From NCBI GenBank assembly GCA_900766185.1, contig CAAFUL010000087.1:1-22775 (forward strand): DNA of 22,775 nucleotides, in the 5' to 3' direction. The position numbers and the translations under genes are program-made. The DNA comes from an uncultured Johnsonella sp. (GTDB lineage: Bacteria > Bacillota > Clostridia > Lachnospirales > Lachnospiraceae). Below the pieces are notes generated by a model. That model saw only the letters and a program-made list of their open reading frames with translations. It had not been told where the DNA came from and searched no databases. This document shows, one piece after another, positions 8,185-15,354 of the stretch. Positions within the stretch are counted from its first letter, which is position 1; every line of letters begins with the position of its first letter.

Positions 8185-9720
8185 TTACAACAACGGAGCT
8201 ATAAGCCTATAAATAATATGAATAATATTTAGACTTCTTCTTACATCCTTATATTTTTCGCTTACCTCCTCGGACACCTCCAAAAGCTTAATAAAATCTT
8301 CATACATTTCATCTATTGCCTTGTATTTATATAATAAAACCGCATCTTCAAAGTTATGATACAGACTTCTGTAATCAAAGTTTACAGTACCTACTATGGC
8401 AGCTCTTCCGTCTACTATAAGACCCTTTTGATGTAAAAATCCCGGGCTGTACTTGTAAATTCTTATTCCTGACTTAACTAAGGATGAGTAGTAGGACTTT
8501 GTTACCCCATATATGAATCTCTTGTCAGGAATCCCCGGAGTTACTATTCTCACATCCAATCCTCTTTGAGCTGCCATATTGAGCTCTCTTATCATCTCGT
8601 CACTTATGATCAAATAAGGTGTGCTTATAAAAACAGAATATTTGGCACTTTTTATCAAATTAAGATAGGCATTTTCACTTACACTTTCTTCATCAAGCGG
8701 GCTATCTGCATAGACTTGCACAAATCCTTCTTCCTTGGACTTATATGGTATCTTTTTAAGAAACCTTCCATAATCCTCATCATCTTTTACTGAAGACCAC
8801 ATTTCAAGAAACATTACGGTTAAACTTAAGACCGCATCTCCTGTAAGCTTAATGCCGCTGTCTTTCCAATGCCCGTATCTTTTGCTGTCGCTAAAATATT
8901 TATCCGCTATGTTATATCCACCGGTAAAGCCTACAATACCGTCTATTACACAAATCTTTCTGTGATCCCTGTTATTCATAAAGATATTAAATATCGGATG
9001 CACCGGATTAAATACTCTGCATTTGACTCCTATGGCTTCCATTCGCCTTATAAATCCGGGATCTATAAATCCCACACTTCCGACATCATCATAAATGATC
9101 CTTATATCAAGCCCCTGTTTTACCTTAGTTTTAAGTATAGGGCTTATTTGCTCAAATACTTTTGCCTCTTCTATGGCATAATATTCCATAAATATATATT
9201 CCTTAGCCCCTTCCAAAGCTTTTAACATAGAAGCCAGAGCAAGTCTTGTCTGAGAAAAAAACTCAACATCGGTATTTTGGTAAAGGGGGTAACCTGAGTA
9301 TCTTTTTATATACTTTGATTGATTTAGTAAATACTCGTCCTCAGCCCCAAGCTTTATCATAATATTTTCATCCTGATTTTTATAAGGCAGGAAATGATGT
9401 GCCAAGTAATCAAATTTTTTTATAATAAATCTCATTGAATCTTTATGACCGAAAAGCAAATATATACAGATCCCAAATACAGGCAGGGAAAGTATAACTA
9501 TGATCCATGACAGCTTAAACATTGCATTTTTACTGTTATCATATACTCCTATGGCAAGTATTACTGCCAGAATTCTAACCAAAACAGAAGCAATGGTATA
9601 ATATTCAACCAGTATATGACTTATTGCTATAAGCCAAGACACCTGTGCCAATACTGCCAAACCTACAAATATGATTCTGCTTATACTGTTTTTAATAATA
9701 CCTTTTTGCTCTACTCTCAT
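8185..9720 (-). CDS. cls: cardiolipin synthase (phospholipase D family)
   Basis: The 511-aa protein has two N-terminal membrane segments (about residues 12-60 and 68-91) and two HKD catalytic motifs. The first is H253-x-K255-x4-D260 with the GG at 267-268. The second is H430-x-K432-x4-D437. It joins two phosphatidylglycerol molecules to cardiolipin at the membrane. The length and the layout of membrane helices before two PLD domains fit bacterial ClsA/Cls. The start has AGGGGAAGG just upstream. MITE-1 copy 3 begins 17 bases upstream of the start codon, sparing the ribosome site but separating the gene from any older promoter. Expression may depend on read-through from the lipoprotein gene. 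Confidence 0.95.
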   Translation of the reverse strand: MRVEQKGIIKNSISRIIFVGLAVLAQVSWLIAISHILVEYYTIASVLVRILAVILAIGVYDNSKNAMFKLSWIIVILSLPVFGICIYLLFGHKDSMRFIIKKFDYLAHHFLPYKNQDENIMIKLGAEDEYLLNQSKYIKRYSGYPLYQNTDVEFFSQTRLALASMLKALEGAKEYIFMEYYAIEEAKVFEQISPILKTKVKQGLDIRIIYDDVGSVGFIDPGFIRRMEAIGVKCRVFNPVHPIFNIFMNNRDHRKICVIDGIVGFTGGYNIADKYFSDSKRYGHWKDSGIKLTGDAVLSLTVMFLEMWSSVKDDEDYGRFLKKIPYKSKEEGFVQVYADSPLDEESVSENAYLNLIKSAKYSVFISTPYLIISDEMIRELNMAAQRGLDVRIVTPGIPDKRFIYGVTKSYYSSLVKSGIRIYKYSPGFLHQKGLIVDGRAAIVGTVNFDYRSLYHNFEDAVLLYKYKAIDEMYEDFIKLLEVSEEVSEKYKDVRRSLNIIHIIYRLIAPLL

Positions 9721-9736
9721 ACCTTCCCCTAATATT

Positions 9737-9920
9737 GTTACAGTTCAGGTAGTTTAGATATACATGTATAATATACCAAATGAAAGCTTGCTTTCAGGTG
9801 TATATTATATATGTATATCTATCAGGCTACCGCCGGAATTCATCTTCGTCTAATTTATAGATAAAAATGAAATATTTTTAGTCTTTTTGACGAAGATAAA
9901 TGACCTACCTGAACTGTAAC
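9737..9920 (-). mobile_element. MITE-1 copy 3, inverted, with 8-bp target duplication
   Basis: This 184-bp element has perfect 16-bp terminal inverted repeats GTTACAGTTCAGGTAG/CTACCTGAACTGTAAC and perfect flanking direct repeats CTAATATT (9729-9736 and 9921-9928). The order of internal hairpins is reversed relative to copies 1, 2 and 4 (stem B at 9753-9822, stem A at 9838-9901). It fills nearly all of the space between the lipoprotein stop and the cls ribosome site. Confidence 0.9.
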
Positions 9921-9952
9921 CTAATATTTTCTAACTCTATAATAAATAGTTT

Positions 9953-10765
9953 CTATTCTATATTAAGTTCAATACTCTTAGCTATATAATACTTAAATCC
10001 CTGCTTATTACAATATTTTTTTATATCATTTTTTACTTTTTCAATTGTAGTATACTCAAGTAAATATACATCCAAGCCGTAGTTTTTTACTTTTGTCAAA
10101 TATTCTTCAAAGTATTCTCTGTCTTCTTTGCTGTTTATTTGAAATGTATTATTGTTAAAATTTATAGCTGTGTATACGCTTTCTTGATTAACTCCTTTTA
10201 TAAGCTTTCCCAACCGCTCTTCTTCTATAGCCTTTTGCACAAAGACATCTCCACCGTTTATATAAATATCCTTATCTAAGGTATGAAGTTTATCCAGTAT
10301 ACTTAGTAAGGATTCATATATTTCTTTTTCAGGGTAATGATAATACACATCCGCATTGTCCAAAAAGAAAGCATCTACTCCCTTAGCAGAAAGTTCTGAG
10401 GCTTTTTTGTATATATGCTCCTGCCAAGCCTTGTCTGAAATATCGACCCACTCTTCCTCAGCCCAATTCTCATACTTTGAAAGTGCCAAATGCTTAAACT
10501 CATCATAGCCGGCTCTGAAATTTTCTATAGAACCTATATTAAGGTAGCTTGAAATTTGTTTATTTTTGTTTTTCTTAAGCTTTTCTATATCGGCTTTAGT
10601 AAAGTAATCCGCATCTATTACCAACAGTTCATAGTTTTTTAGTTCAAGAACCTCTTTCTTTTTCATGCCTATAACAACAGCATAAGGCTTAGTACTTTCA
10701 GCACAAGAGAGTAAAAAACAGGTAGATAGTATTGTTAAAAATAAGATTATTATATGTTTATTCAA
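9953..10765 (-). CDS. lipoprotein with GH114/TM1410-like TIM-barrel fold
   Basis: The 270-aa protein starts with a hydrophobic signal ending FLLSC, so it is probably lipidated at C21 and held on the outer face of the membrane. The mature part resembles the endo-alpha-1,4-polygalactosaminidase (GH114)/TM1410 family, with SYLNIGSIE (73-81) and the acidic strand end DAFFLDNAD (131-139). Family members cleave or bind galactosamine-rich polysaccharide, but the substrate here is unknown. The start is TTG, chosen because GGGAG lies 7 bases before it and an extended -10 lies further upstream. It is divergent from aroA and upstream of cls. Confidence 0.75.
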   Translation of the reverse strand: MNKHIIILFLTILSTCFLLSCAESTKPYAVVIGMKKKEVLELKNYELLVIDADYFTKADIEKLKKNKNKQISSYLNIGSIENFRAGYDEFKHLALSKYENWAEEEWVDISDKAWQEHIYKKASELSAKGVDAFFLDNADVYYHYPEKEIYESLLSILDKLHTLDKDIYINGGDVFVQKAIEEERLGKLIKGVNQESVYTAINFNNNTFQINSKEDREYFEEYLTKVKNYGLDVYLLEYTTIEKVKNDIKKYCNKQGFKYYIAKSIELNIE

Positions 10766-10795
10766 TCTTACACTCCCAAAATTTATTTCTCTAAT

Positions 10796-10804
10796 AGTAT
10801 AGCA
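10796..10804 (-). promoter_or_regulatory. extended -10 promoter of lipoprotein gene
   Basis: The minus strand reads TGC-TATACT, 30 bases upstream of the TTG start. The same nonamer occurs in front of deoB. No convincing -35 is present. Confidence 0.55.
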
Positions 10805-10889
10805 CTTATATTAAATTATTATCTACTTTACTTTAAAATATACATTAATTTTAGGTAATAACTAAGCCTTTAGTATCGTAAGACTTTAA

Positions 10890-10916
10890 TTGACGGTATT
10901 TTTATGATAATATATC
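10890..10916 (+). promoter_or_regulatory. tentative promoter upstream of aroA
   Basis: TTGACG (10890-10895) is followed 15 bases later by TATATC (10911-10916), with GATAAT overlapping at 10906-10911. Spacing is not ideal, so this is only a candidate. It would start transcription at or just after the first CCGGTGTAGCGTT repeat. Confidence 0.3.
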
Positions 10917-11091
10917 CGGTGTAGCGTTCACAAAATAAGTATAGCAAAAGCGATGAATATTTTTCTGAGTGTGTGCATCAAAAAATGTAGGCATAGTGCG
11001 TATACGCTGAGGATTTTTGATGTATGTAATCGGGAAAAAGCCAAGTTATTAGGTATACTTATTCTAAGAAAGGATGCACCGGTGTAGCGTT
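10916..11091 (+). repeat. structured aroA leader bracketed by 13-bp direct repeats
   Basis: CCGGTGTAGCGTT occurs at 10916-10928 and 11079-11091, and the similarity continues weakly beyond each copy (AAGTATAGC versus AAGTATGCT). Between them are nested inverted repeats. The outer pair is AATAAGTATA (10934-10943) with TATACTTATT (11054-11063). An inner pair is CATCAAAAA with TTTTTGATG. At the centre is the palindrome GCGTATACGC. There is no plausible plus-strand gene, and I recognise no known riboswitch. It could be a leader RNA of aroA or another small mobile repeat. Confidence 0.55.
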
Positions 11092-11138
11092 TATTAAGTA
11101 TGCTAAGACAGCAATTTAAAATCAAAGGATCAAAGACT

Positions 11139-12407
11139 ATGTATAATAAAAAACTTAAAGGAAGTATCACCGTTCCGGGAGATAAATCCATCTCACACAG
11201 AGCTGTGATGTTTGCGTCAATAGCAAAGGGTGTAAGCCATATAAAAGGTTTTCTTAACGGAGCCGACTGCATTTCCACTATTAACTGCTTTAGGCAGATG
11301 GGTATAGAAATAGAGCAGGTAAATGATAAAGTTACGGTAAAGGGTAAGGGCATGTACGGACTTACAAAGCCAGGTAAAGAGCTTTACTGCGGAAACAGCG
11401 GAACTACCGTAAGGCTACTTTCGGGTATACTTTCGGCACAACATTTTTCTTCATCCTTAAACGGTGATGAATCAATACAAAAAAGACCTATGGCAAGGGT
11501 AATAGAGCCGCTTAAAAGCATGGGGGCTAATATAACTTCTTTTAATAATTCCTCCAAAACGCCGCTTTTTATAGAGCCTTCCAGCTTACATGGCATACAT
11601 TACAAATCGCCTGTAGCCAGTGCTCAGGTAAAGTCTGCAATCTTGCTTGCCGGACTTTATGCAAAGGGCGAAACCCTTGTTGAAGAAGTCTATAAATCAC
11701 GCAATCATACCGAGCTTATGCTTGAGAGTTTCGGTGCTAAGGTATCATCTGCTGCCTTAAGTGCCTCAGTTTCGAAAACTGCCGAGCTTTTTGCAAATGA
11801 TATCACCGTTCCCGGAGATATATCCTCCGCAGCCTACTTTTTAGTGGCAACACTTATAAGCCCCGGCTCTGAGCTTCTTATAAAAAATGTAGGTATAAAC
11901 CCTACAAGAGACGGTATACTTGAAGTTCTAAGAAATATGGGAGCCTATATAGAAATTGTTGATTCTTATATGGCAGGATTCGAGCCTTGTGCCGATTTAC
12001 TTGTAAGACACTCCAAGCTGCATGGAACAAGTATAGGAGGCAGCATAATTCCAAGGCTTATTGATGAAATTCCGGTTATAGCAATAGCTGCAAGTATGGC
12101 TGAGGGTACTACCATAATTAAAGATGCCGCTGAACTTAAGGTAAAAGAATCCGACAGATTAAAGGTTATGAGCGAGGAGCTTGCAAAACTCGGGGCGAAA
12201 ATAGAAGCGACTGAGGACGGGCTTATAATAGAAGGTGGGCACAGTCTACAGGCTGCCACCATAAACTCTTATAAGGACCATAGGATTGCTATGAGTTTTT
12301 ATATTCTTAATACCTTACTTAAGGAACAGCTTAAGATAATCGATGCGGATTGTGTAAATATATCTTTTCCGAACTTTTATTCTGATTTTAATAATTTATT
12401 ACAATAG
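11139..12407 (+). CDS. aroA: 3-phosphoshikimate 1-carboxyvinyltransferase (EPSP synthase)
   Basis: The 422-aa enzyme condenses shikimate 3-phosphate with phosphoenolpyruvate, the sixth step toward chorismate, which feeds the trp operon also present here. Diagnostic motifs, numbered from the chosen start, are PGDKSISHR (13-21), GNSGTTVRLLSG, RPMARVIEPL and KVKESDRL. The Gly-Thr-Thr loop resembles class II (glyphosate-tolerant) enzymes more than the class I GNAGTA form. An in-frame ATG at 11100 would add 13 residues but has no ribosome site. The ATG at 11139 has AAAGGA nine bases upstream and gives the usual N-terminus. It is followed after 9 bases by the nitroreductase. Confidence 0.93.
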   Translation: MYNKKLKGSITVPGDKSISHRAVMFASIAKGVSHIKGFLNGADCISTINCFRQMGIEIEQVNDKVTVKGKGMYGLTKPGKELYCGNSGTTVRLLSGILSAQHFSSSLNGDESIQKRPMARVIEPLKSMGANITSFNNSSKTPLFIEPSSLHGIHYKSPVASAQVKSAILLAGLYAKGETLVEEVYKSRNHTELMLESFGAKVSSAALSASVSKTAELFANDITVPGDISSAAYFLVATLISPGSELLIKNVGINPTRDGILEVLRNMGAYIEIVDSYMAGFEPCADLLVRHSKLHGTSIGGSIIPRLIDEIPVIAIAASMAEGTTIIKDAAELKVKESDRLKVMSEELAKLGAKIEATEDGLIIEGGHSLQAATINSYKDHRIAMSFYILNTLLKEQLKIIDADCVNISFPNFYSDFNNLLQ

Positions 12408-12416
12408 GAGGTTTTT

Positions 12417-12932
12417 ATGGACTTTTTAGAACTTGCCAAGGGAAGATATTCAGTAAGAGGTTTTTTAGACAAAAAAGTTGAGGCTGAAAAAATAGCCAAG
12501 ATACTTTTTGCAGCAAATGTTGCACCTACAGCCTGCAACAATCAACCGCAAAAGATTTACATACTTCAAAGTGAAGAAGCACTGTCAAAGCTTTCTTCAG
12601 TATGCAAGTATACCTTTGGTGCCAAAACAATATTCTTGCTTTGCTATGATGAAAACTTAGCCTGGCAAAATCCCTTAACCAAGGGATATAACAGCGGTGA
12701 AACCGATGTAAGTATAGTATGCACACATATGATGCTTGAGGCTCATAATCTGGGGCTTGGCTCCTGCTGGGTAGGCTATTTTGAGCATAGTAAGATAAGT
12801 GAAATCTTTTCACTTCCGGATAATATAAAACCTGTAGCCTTACTTCCTATAGGCTACATACCCGACTCTGCCCGTCCGAGCCACTTACATGAAACTTACA
12901 GAAAACAGGATGAAATGGTGGAAATATTATAA
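12417..12932 (+). CDS. small nitroreductase-family flavoprotein
   Basis: The 171-aa protein has the FMN-binding N-terminus of the nitroreductase fold (RYSVRGF, 10-16, then APTACNNQPQ) and the later GLGSCWVG element. It is at the short end for the family and probably forms an FMN dimer that reduces a quinone, nitro or enone substrate. The physiological substrate cannot be told from sequence. The AGGAGG ribosome site overlaps the aroA stop codon, so the two genes are co-translated. A functional link to the shikimate pathway is not evident. Confidence 0.85.
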   Translation: MDFLELAKGRYSVRGFLDKKVEAEKIAKILFAANVAPTACNNQPQKIYILQSEEALSKLSSVCKYTFGAKTIFLLCYDENLAWQNPLTKGYNSGETDVSIVCTHMMLEAHNLGLGSCWVGYFEHSKISEIFSLPDNIKPVALLPIGYIPDSARPSHLHETYRKQDEMVEIL

Positions 12933-13026
12933 AAGGGCTCAGTAAAGAGGCTTTTGCATTAAAAATATAATATACAAAACTTAGCGGTAAGTAAAACAAA
13001 GACTTACTTACTAAAGTATTATTTTA

Positions 13027-13191
13027 GTGAACTACCCACAGTCTAAAGCCTATGGGCTTCCTGCTTCGCTGACCTCGCAACCTACTATCTCCACAAGCGT
13101 TAATTCGGGCAGTCCCTGCCCTATTGTTTTTTCTTATACTACCTTATCCCACCGTCTAAAGCCGGTGGGATTGCGGTAGCATTATTTCAAA
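13027..13191 (-). mobile_element. IS200/IS605-type relic, copy 2, with omega-RNA scaffold
   Basis: Read on the minus strand this ~165-bp piece starts with a left-end hairpin (CCCACCG/CGGTGGG). A short frame follows ending GQGLPELTLVE...SEAGSP and TAG, the usual TnpB C-terminus. A 6-bp GGGCAG/CTGCCC hairpin lies within that frame. The right-end scaffold is GAAGCAGGAAGCCC, a second hairpin, and GTAGTTCAC at the very end (13027-13035). In IS605 elements the omega-RNA guide begins right after this end. tnpA and all but ~25 codons of tnpB are deleted. The left boundary is approximate. It sits between the convergent nitroreductase and cdd genes. Confidence 0.8.
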
Positions 13192-13194
13192 TTT

Positions 13195-13214
13195 CCAAAG
13201 GTTTTACCCTTTGG
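13195..13214 (-). terminator. hairpin downstream of deoB-cdd, no T-tract
   Basis: Perfect 7-bp arms CCAAAGG/CCTTTGG around a 6-base loop lie 14 bases after the cdd stop. The T-tract expected of an intrinsic terminator is missing. The IS605-type relic begins three bases further on, so it may have been displaced by the insertion. Confidence 0.4.
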
Positions 13215-13227
13215 ATTATTAAACTTT

Positions 13228-13650
13228 CTAAGCAGGATAAAACAAGTTCTTTGGTCCAAAACCGAAGGGCAGCAGCTCTTTAAGCAAATAACTTTTTATT
13301 TCACCTTTTTCATCAAGCAGCAGCACCCTGAACTTATCGCTTTTGCAAAATTCCATCATAACCTGTCTGCATACTCCGCAAGGCGGGCAAAACTTAAGCT
13401 CCTCCTTATCATATCCTCCTACTATGGCTATGGCTTCAAAGTCTGTAACGCCCTCCGATACCGCCTTGAAAAATGCAGTTCTTTCAGCACAATTAGTAGG
13501 AGTGTAGGCGGCATTTTCTATATTACAGCCCTTATACACTTCACCATTACCGGAAAGCAAGGCTGCACCTACCTTAAAATTGGAATAGGGTGTATAAGCC
13601 GCCTTTCTTGCCTCTATTGCCAAGTCAATAAGCTCTCTGTCACTTATCAT
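13228..13650 (-). CDS. cdd: cytidine deaminase
   Basis: The 140-aa enzyme is the short homotetrameric type. Zinc ligands and the catalytic acid are C54, E56, C91 and C94 in CAERTAF and PPCGVCRQ. It deaminates cytidine and deoxycytidine to uridine nucleosides in pyrimidine salvage. The start codon overlaps the deoB stop (ATGA), so the pair is translationally coupled. Together they route nucleosides to bases and pentose phosphates. A hairpin and an IS605-like relic follow the stop. Confidence 0.96.
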   Translation of the reverse strand: MISDRELIDLAIEARKAAYTPYSNFKVGAALLSGNGEVYKGCNIENAAYTPTNCAERTAFFKAVSEGVTDFEAIAIVGGYDKEELKFCPPCGVCRQVMMEFCKSDKFRVLLLDEKGEIKSYLLKELLPFGFGPKNLFYPA

Positions 13651-14819
13651 ACAAGCAGCTCCTTTTTGAAACTTACTCCATTTACTGTATTTTCTAAGTC
13701 ATATATATCAAGAATAGTCTTTGCCACATCTGCAAAACTCTCTCTTATACCAAGATTTGCCCCCTGCTTTACAGATTTACCATAGGCTAAGAAAGGTACA
13801 TACTCTCTGGTATGATCCGTACCCCTAAACCCCGGATCGCAACCATGGTCTGCACTTATCATTAATATATCTTCTTCTTTCATCTTAGGTATAAAGGTGC
13901 TTAAGAATCTGTCAAACTCGGAAATAGCGTTGGCATATCCGTCTATGTCTCTTCTATGTCCGTAAATCATGTCGCAGTCCACAAGATTTACAAAACAAAG
14001 CCCGTTAAAGTCCATATCCAAAGCTTCAAGGGTTCTTTGCATACCCTCGGCATTACTTTTAGTTCTAACATGGTTTGATATCCCTCTTTGGGCAAAGATA
14101 TCATATATCTTTCCTACAGCATAGGTTTCCAAGTTGTTCCTGTGAAGAACATCCAGTACGGTATCGGAAGTAGGCTCTAAAGAAAAGTCATGTCTGTTAG
14201 CGGTTCTTTCATAACTACCCTCTGAACCTGTAAAAGGTCTGGCTATTACTCTGCCTACGGCATGTTCACCTTTAAGAAGTTTTCTGGCTATTTCACAATA
14301 TTTGTATAATTCTTCCACAGGTACCACCTCTTCATGTGCAGCGATTTGGAATACACTGTCGGCAGAGGTGTATACTATAAGCTTACCTGTATCTACATGT
14401 TCCTTTCCGTAATCTTTTATAACCTCAGTTCCTGAATAAGGCTTGTTGCAAAGCACTCCCCTTCCCGTAAGTCTTGAAAACTCGTCAATAATCTCTTTAG
14501 GAAAGCCCTCAGGATAAGTAGGCATAGGATTTTTTGATATAATACCGGCTATTTCCCAGTGCCCTGTAGTAGTGTCCTTTCCTTTTGACTGTTCACTAAG
14601 CTTCGCATAAGCTCCCGTGATTTTTTCTGTGCTGCCTTCAATTCCCAGACCGTCTATATTAAGCAGTCCGAGTTTTTTCATATTCGGTATATCAAACTTA
14701 TCCGATCTCATAATACTTTTTAATGTACTTGAGCCTTCATCTCCAAATTCCTTAGCATCTTTAGCTTCGCCTATGCCGAAACTGTCAAGCATAATTAAAA
14801 ATATTCTTTTTTTAAGCAT
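13647..14819 (-). CDS. deoB: phosphopentomutase
   Basis: The 390-aa protein interconverts (deoxy)ribose 1-phosphate and 5-phosphate. It has the alkaline-phosphatase-like metal sites: D12 in LDSFGIGE, the phosphothreonine T85 in KDTTTGHWE, and the C-terminal SADHGCDPGFRGTDHTREYVP with its metal-binding Asp and His residues. The length is normal. AAGGAG lies eight bases before the ATG, and an extended -10 promoter with an overlapping dyad is at 14890-14908. It is first in the deoB-cdd pair. Confidence 0.97.
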   Translation of the reverse strand: MLKKRIFLIMLDSFGIGEAKDAKEFGDEGSSTLKSIMRSDKFDIPNMKKLGLLNIDGLGIEGSTEKITGAYAKLSEQSKGKDTTTGHWEIAGIISKNPMPTYPEGFPKEIIDEFSRLTGRGVLCNKPYSGTEVIKDYGKEHVDTGKLIVYTSADSVFQIAAHEEVVPVEELYKYCEIARKLLKGEHAVGRVIARPFTGSEGSYERTANRHDFSLEPTSDTVLDVLHRNNLETYAVGKIYDIFAQRGISNHVRTKSNAEGMQRTLEALDMDFNGLCFVNLVDCDMIYGHRRDIDGYANAISEFDRFLSTFIPKMKEEDILMISADHGCDPGFRGTDHTREYVPFLAYGKSVKQGANLGIRESFADVAKTILDIYDLENTVNGVSFKKELLV

Positions 14820-14889
14820 TTATCTGTACTCCTTTTTTAATTCGCCATATTACCTAAAAGCTACATAACCTACCTTGAGGTATATTAAA

Positions 14890-14908
14890 AGTATAGCACA
14901 GAGCTGTG
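14890..14908 (-). promoter_or_regulatory. deoB promoter with overlapping dyad
   Basis: The minus strand has TGC-TATACT (14890-14898). Overlapping its upstream side is CACAG-AG-CTGTG (14897-14908), arms that could bind a dimeric regulator between -10 and -35. The operator role is inferred from position only. Confidence 0.45.
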
Positions 14909-14984
14909 TTTTTAATGAATACATTTTTGTAAAAAACTAAATATTATTCAGTTGGTAAAATATTTCGCCAAGCTTAAAGCAAGT

Positions 14985-15168
14985 GTTACAGTTCAGGTAG
15001 CTCATTCATCTTCGTCAAAGCAATCTAAAAATATTTAATCTTATTTATAAATTAGACGAAGATGAATATTGGCAGTAGCCGGTTAGATATATATGTATAA
15101 TATGTAGCTGAAAGCAAGCTTTCATTTGGCATATTATACATATATATCTAGGCTACCTGAACTGTAGC
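14985..15168 (+). mobile_element. MITE-1 copy 4 with 8-bp target duplication
   Basis: This 184-bp copy has GTTACAGTTCAGGTAG at 14985-15000 and its complement at 15153-15168 (one difference). Perfect direct repeats AAGCAAGT flank it at 14977-14984 and 15169-15176. Stem A (15004-15016 with 15055-15067) is a perfect 13-bp helix. Stem B (15084-15104 with 15130-15150) is a perfect 21-bp helix capped by TGAAAGC-AA-GCTTTCA. It lies upstream of the deoB promoter and downstream of trpA. Confidence 0.92.
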
Positions 15169-15222
15169 AAGCAAGTTACCTAACTATTAATTTATTGTCA
15201 GGAATGCGTTGATTTTTATAAC

Positions 15223-15354
15223 TAATGTAATGTATTATCGATATTTTATTAATATCAGCAATAGCAGAGTAAATCTTCATTATCTTTGACTATATATGTT
15301 ACAATCTATTGACAAAGTAGTAATAAAGCCGGATATCAACGATACACTACACTA
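15223..15354 (-). mobile_element. MITE-2 copy A, ends in trpA stop codon
   Basis: The 132-bp element has imperfect ~22-bp inverted ends: on the minus strand it starts TAGTGTAGTGTATCGTTGAT, and the other end reads TAATGTAATGTATTATCGAT inward. Both ends are bounded by TA, as expected for IS630/Tc1-mariner-type insertions. A second copy of equal length is at 20021-20152. The first three bases on the minus strand are the TAG stop of trpA. There is no U-tract, so it is not a standard terminator. Confidence 0.75.

Noticed and set aside
11100..11138. Earlier ATG start for aroA
   Set aside because: No Shine-Dalgarno precedes it and the extra 13 residues are not part of the EPSP synthase N-terminus; the ATG at 11139 has AAAGGA.
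10928..11353. 141-aa minus-strand open frame opposite the aroA start
   Set aside because: It overlaps the aroA coding region and the palindromic leader, with no ribosome site and no recognisable protein.
12933..12960. Terminator after the nitroreductase gene (AAAAGGGCTC...GAGGCTTTT)
   Set aside because: The arms pair only with bulges and mismatches; the stem is too weak to call.
14985..15168. tRNA or tRNA-like gene in MITE-1
   Set aside because: It folds into a junction, but stems are too long, no CCA-type acceptor or T-loop is present, and 8-bp target duplications mark it as mobile.
15223..15354. Intrinsic terminator of the trp operon
   Set aside because: The inverted ends are far apart with no following T-tract, and an equal copy sits inside the operon after trpG.
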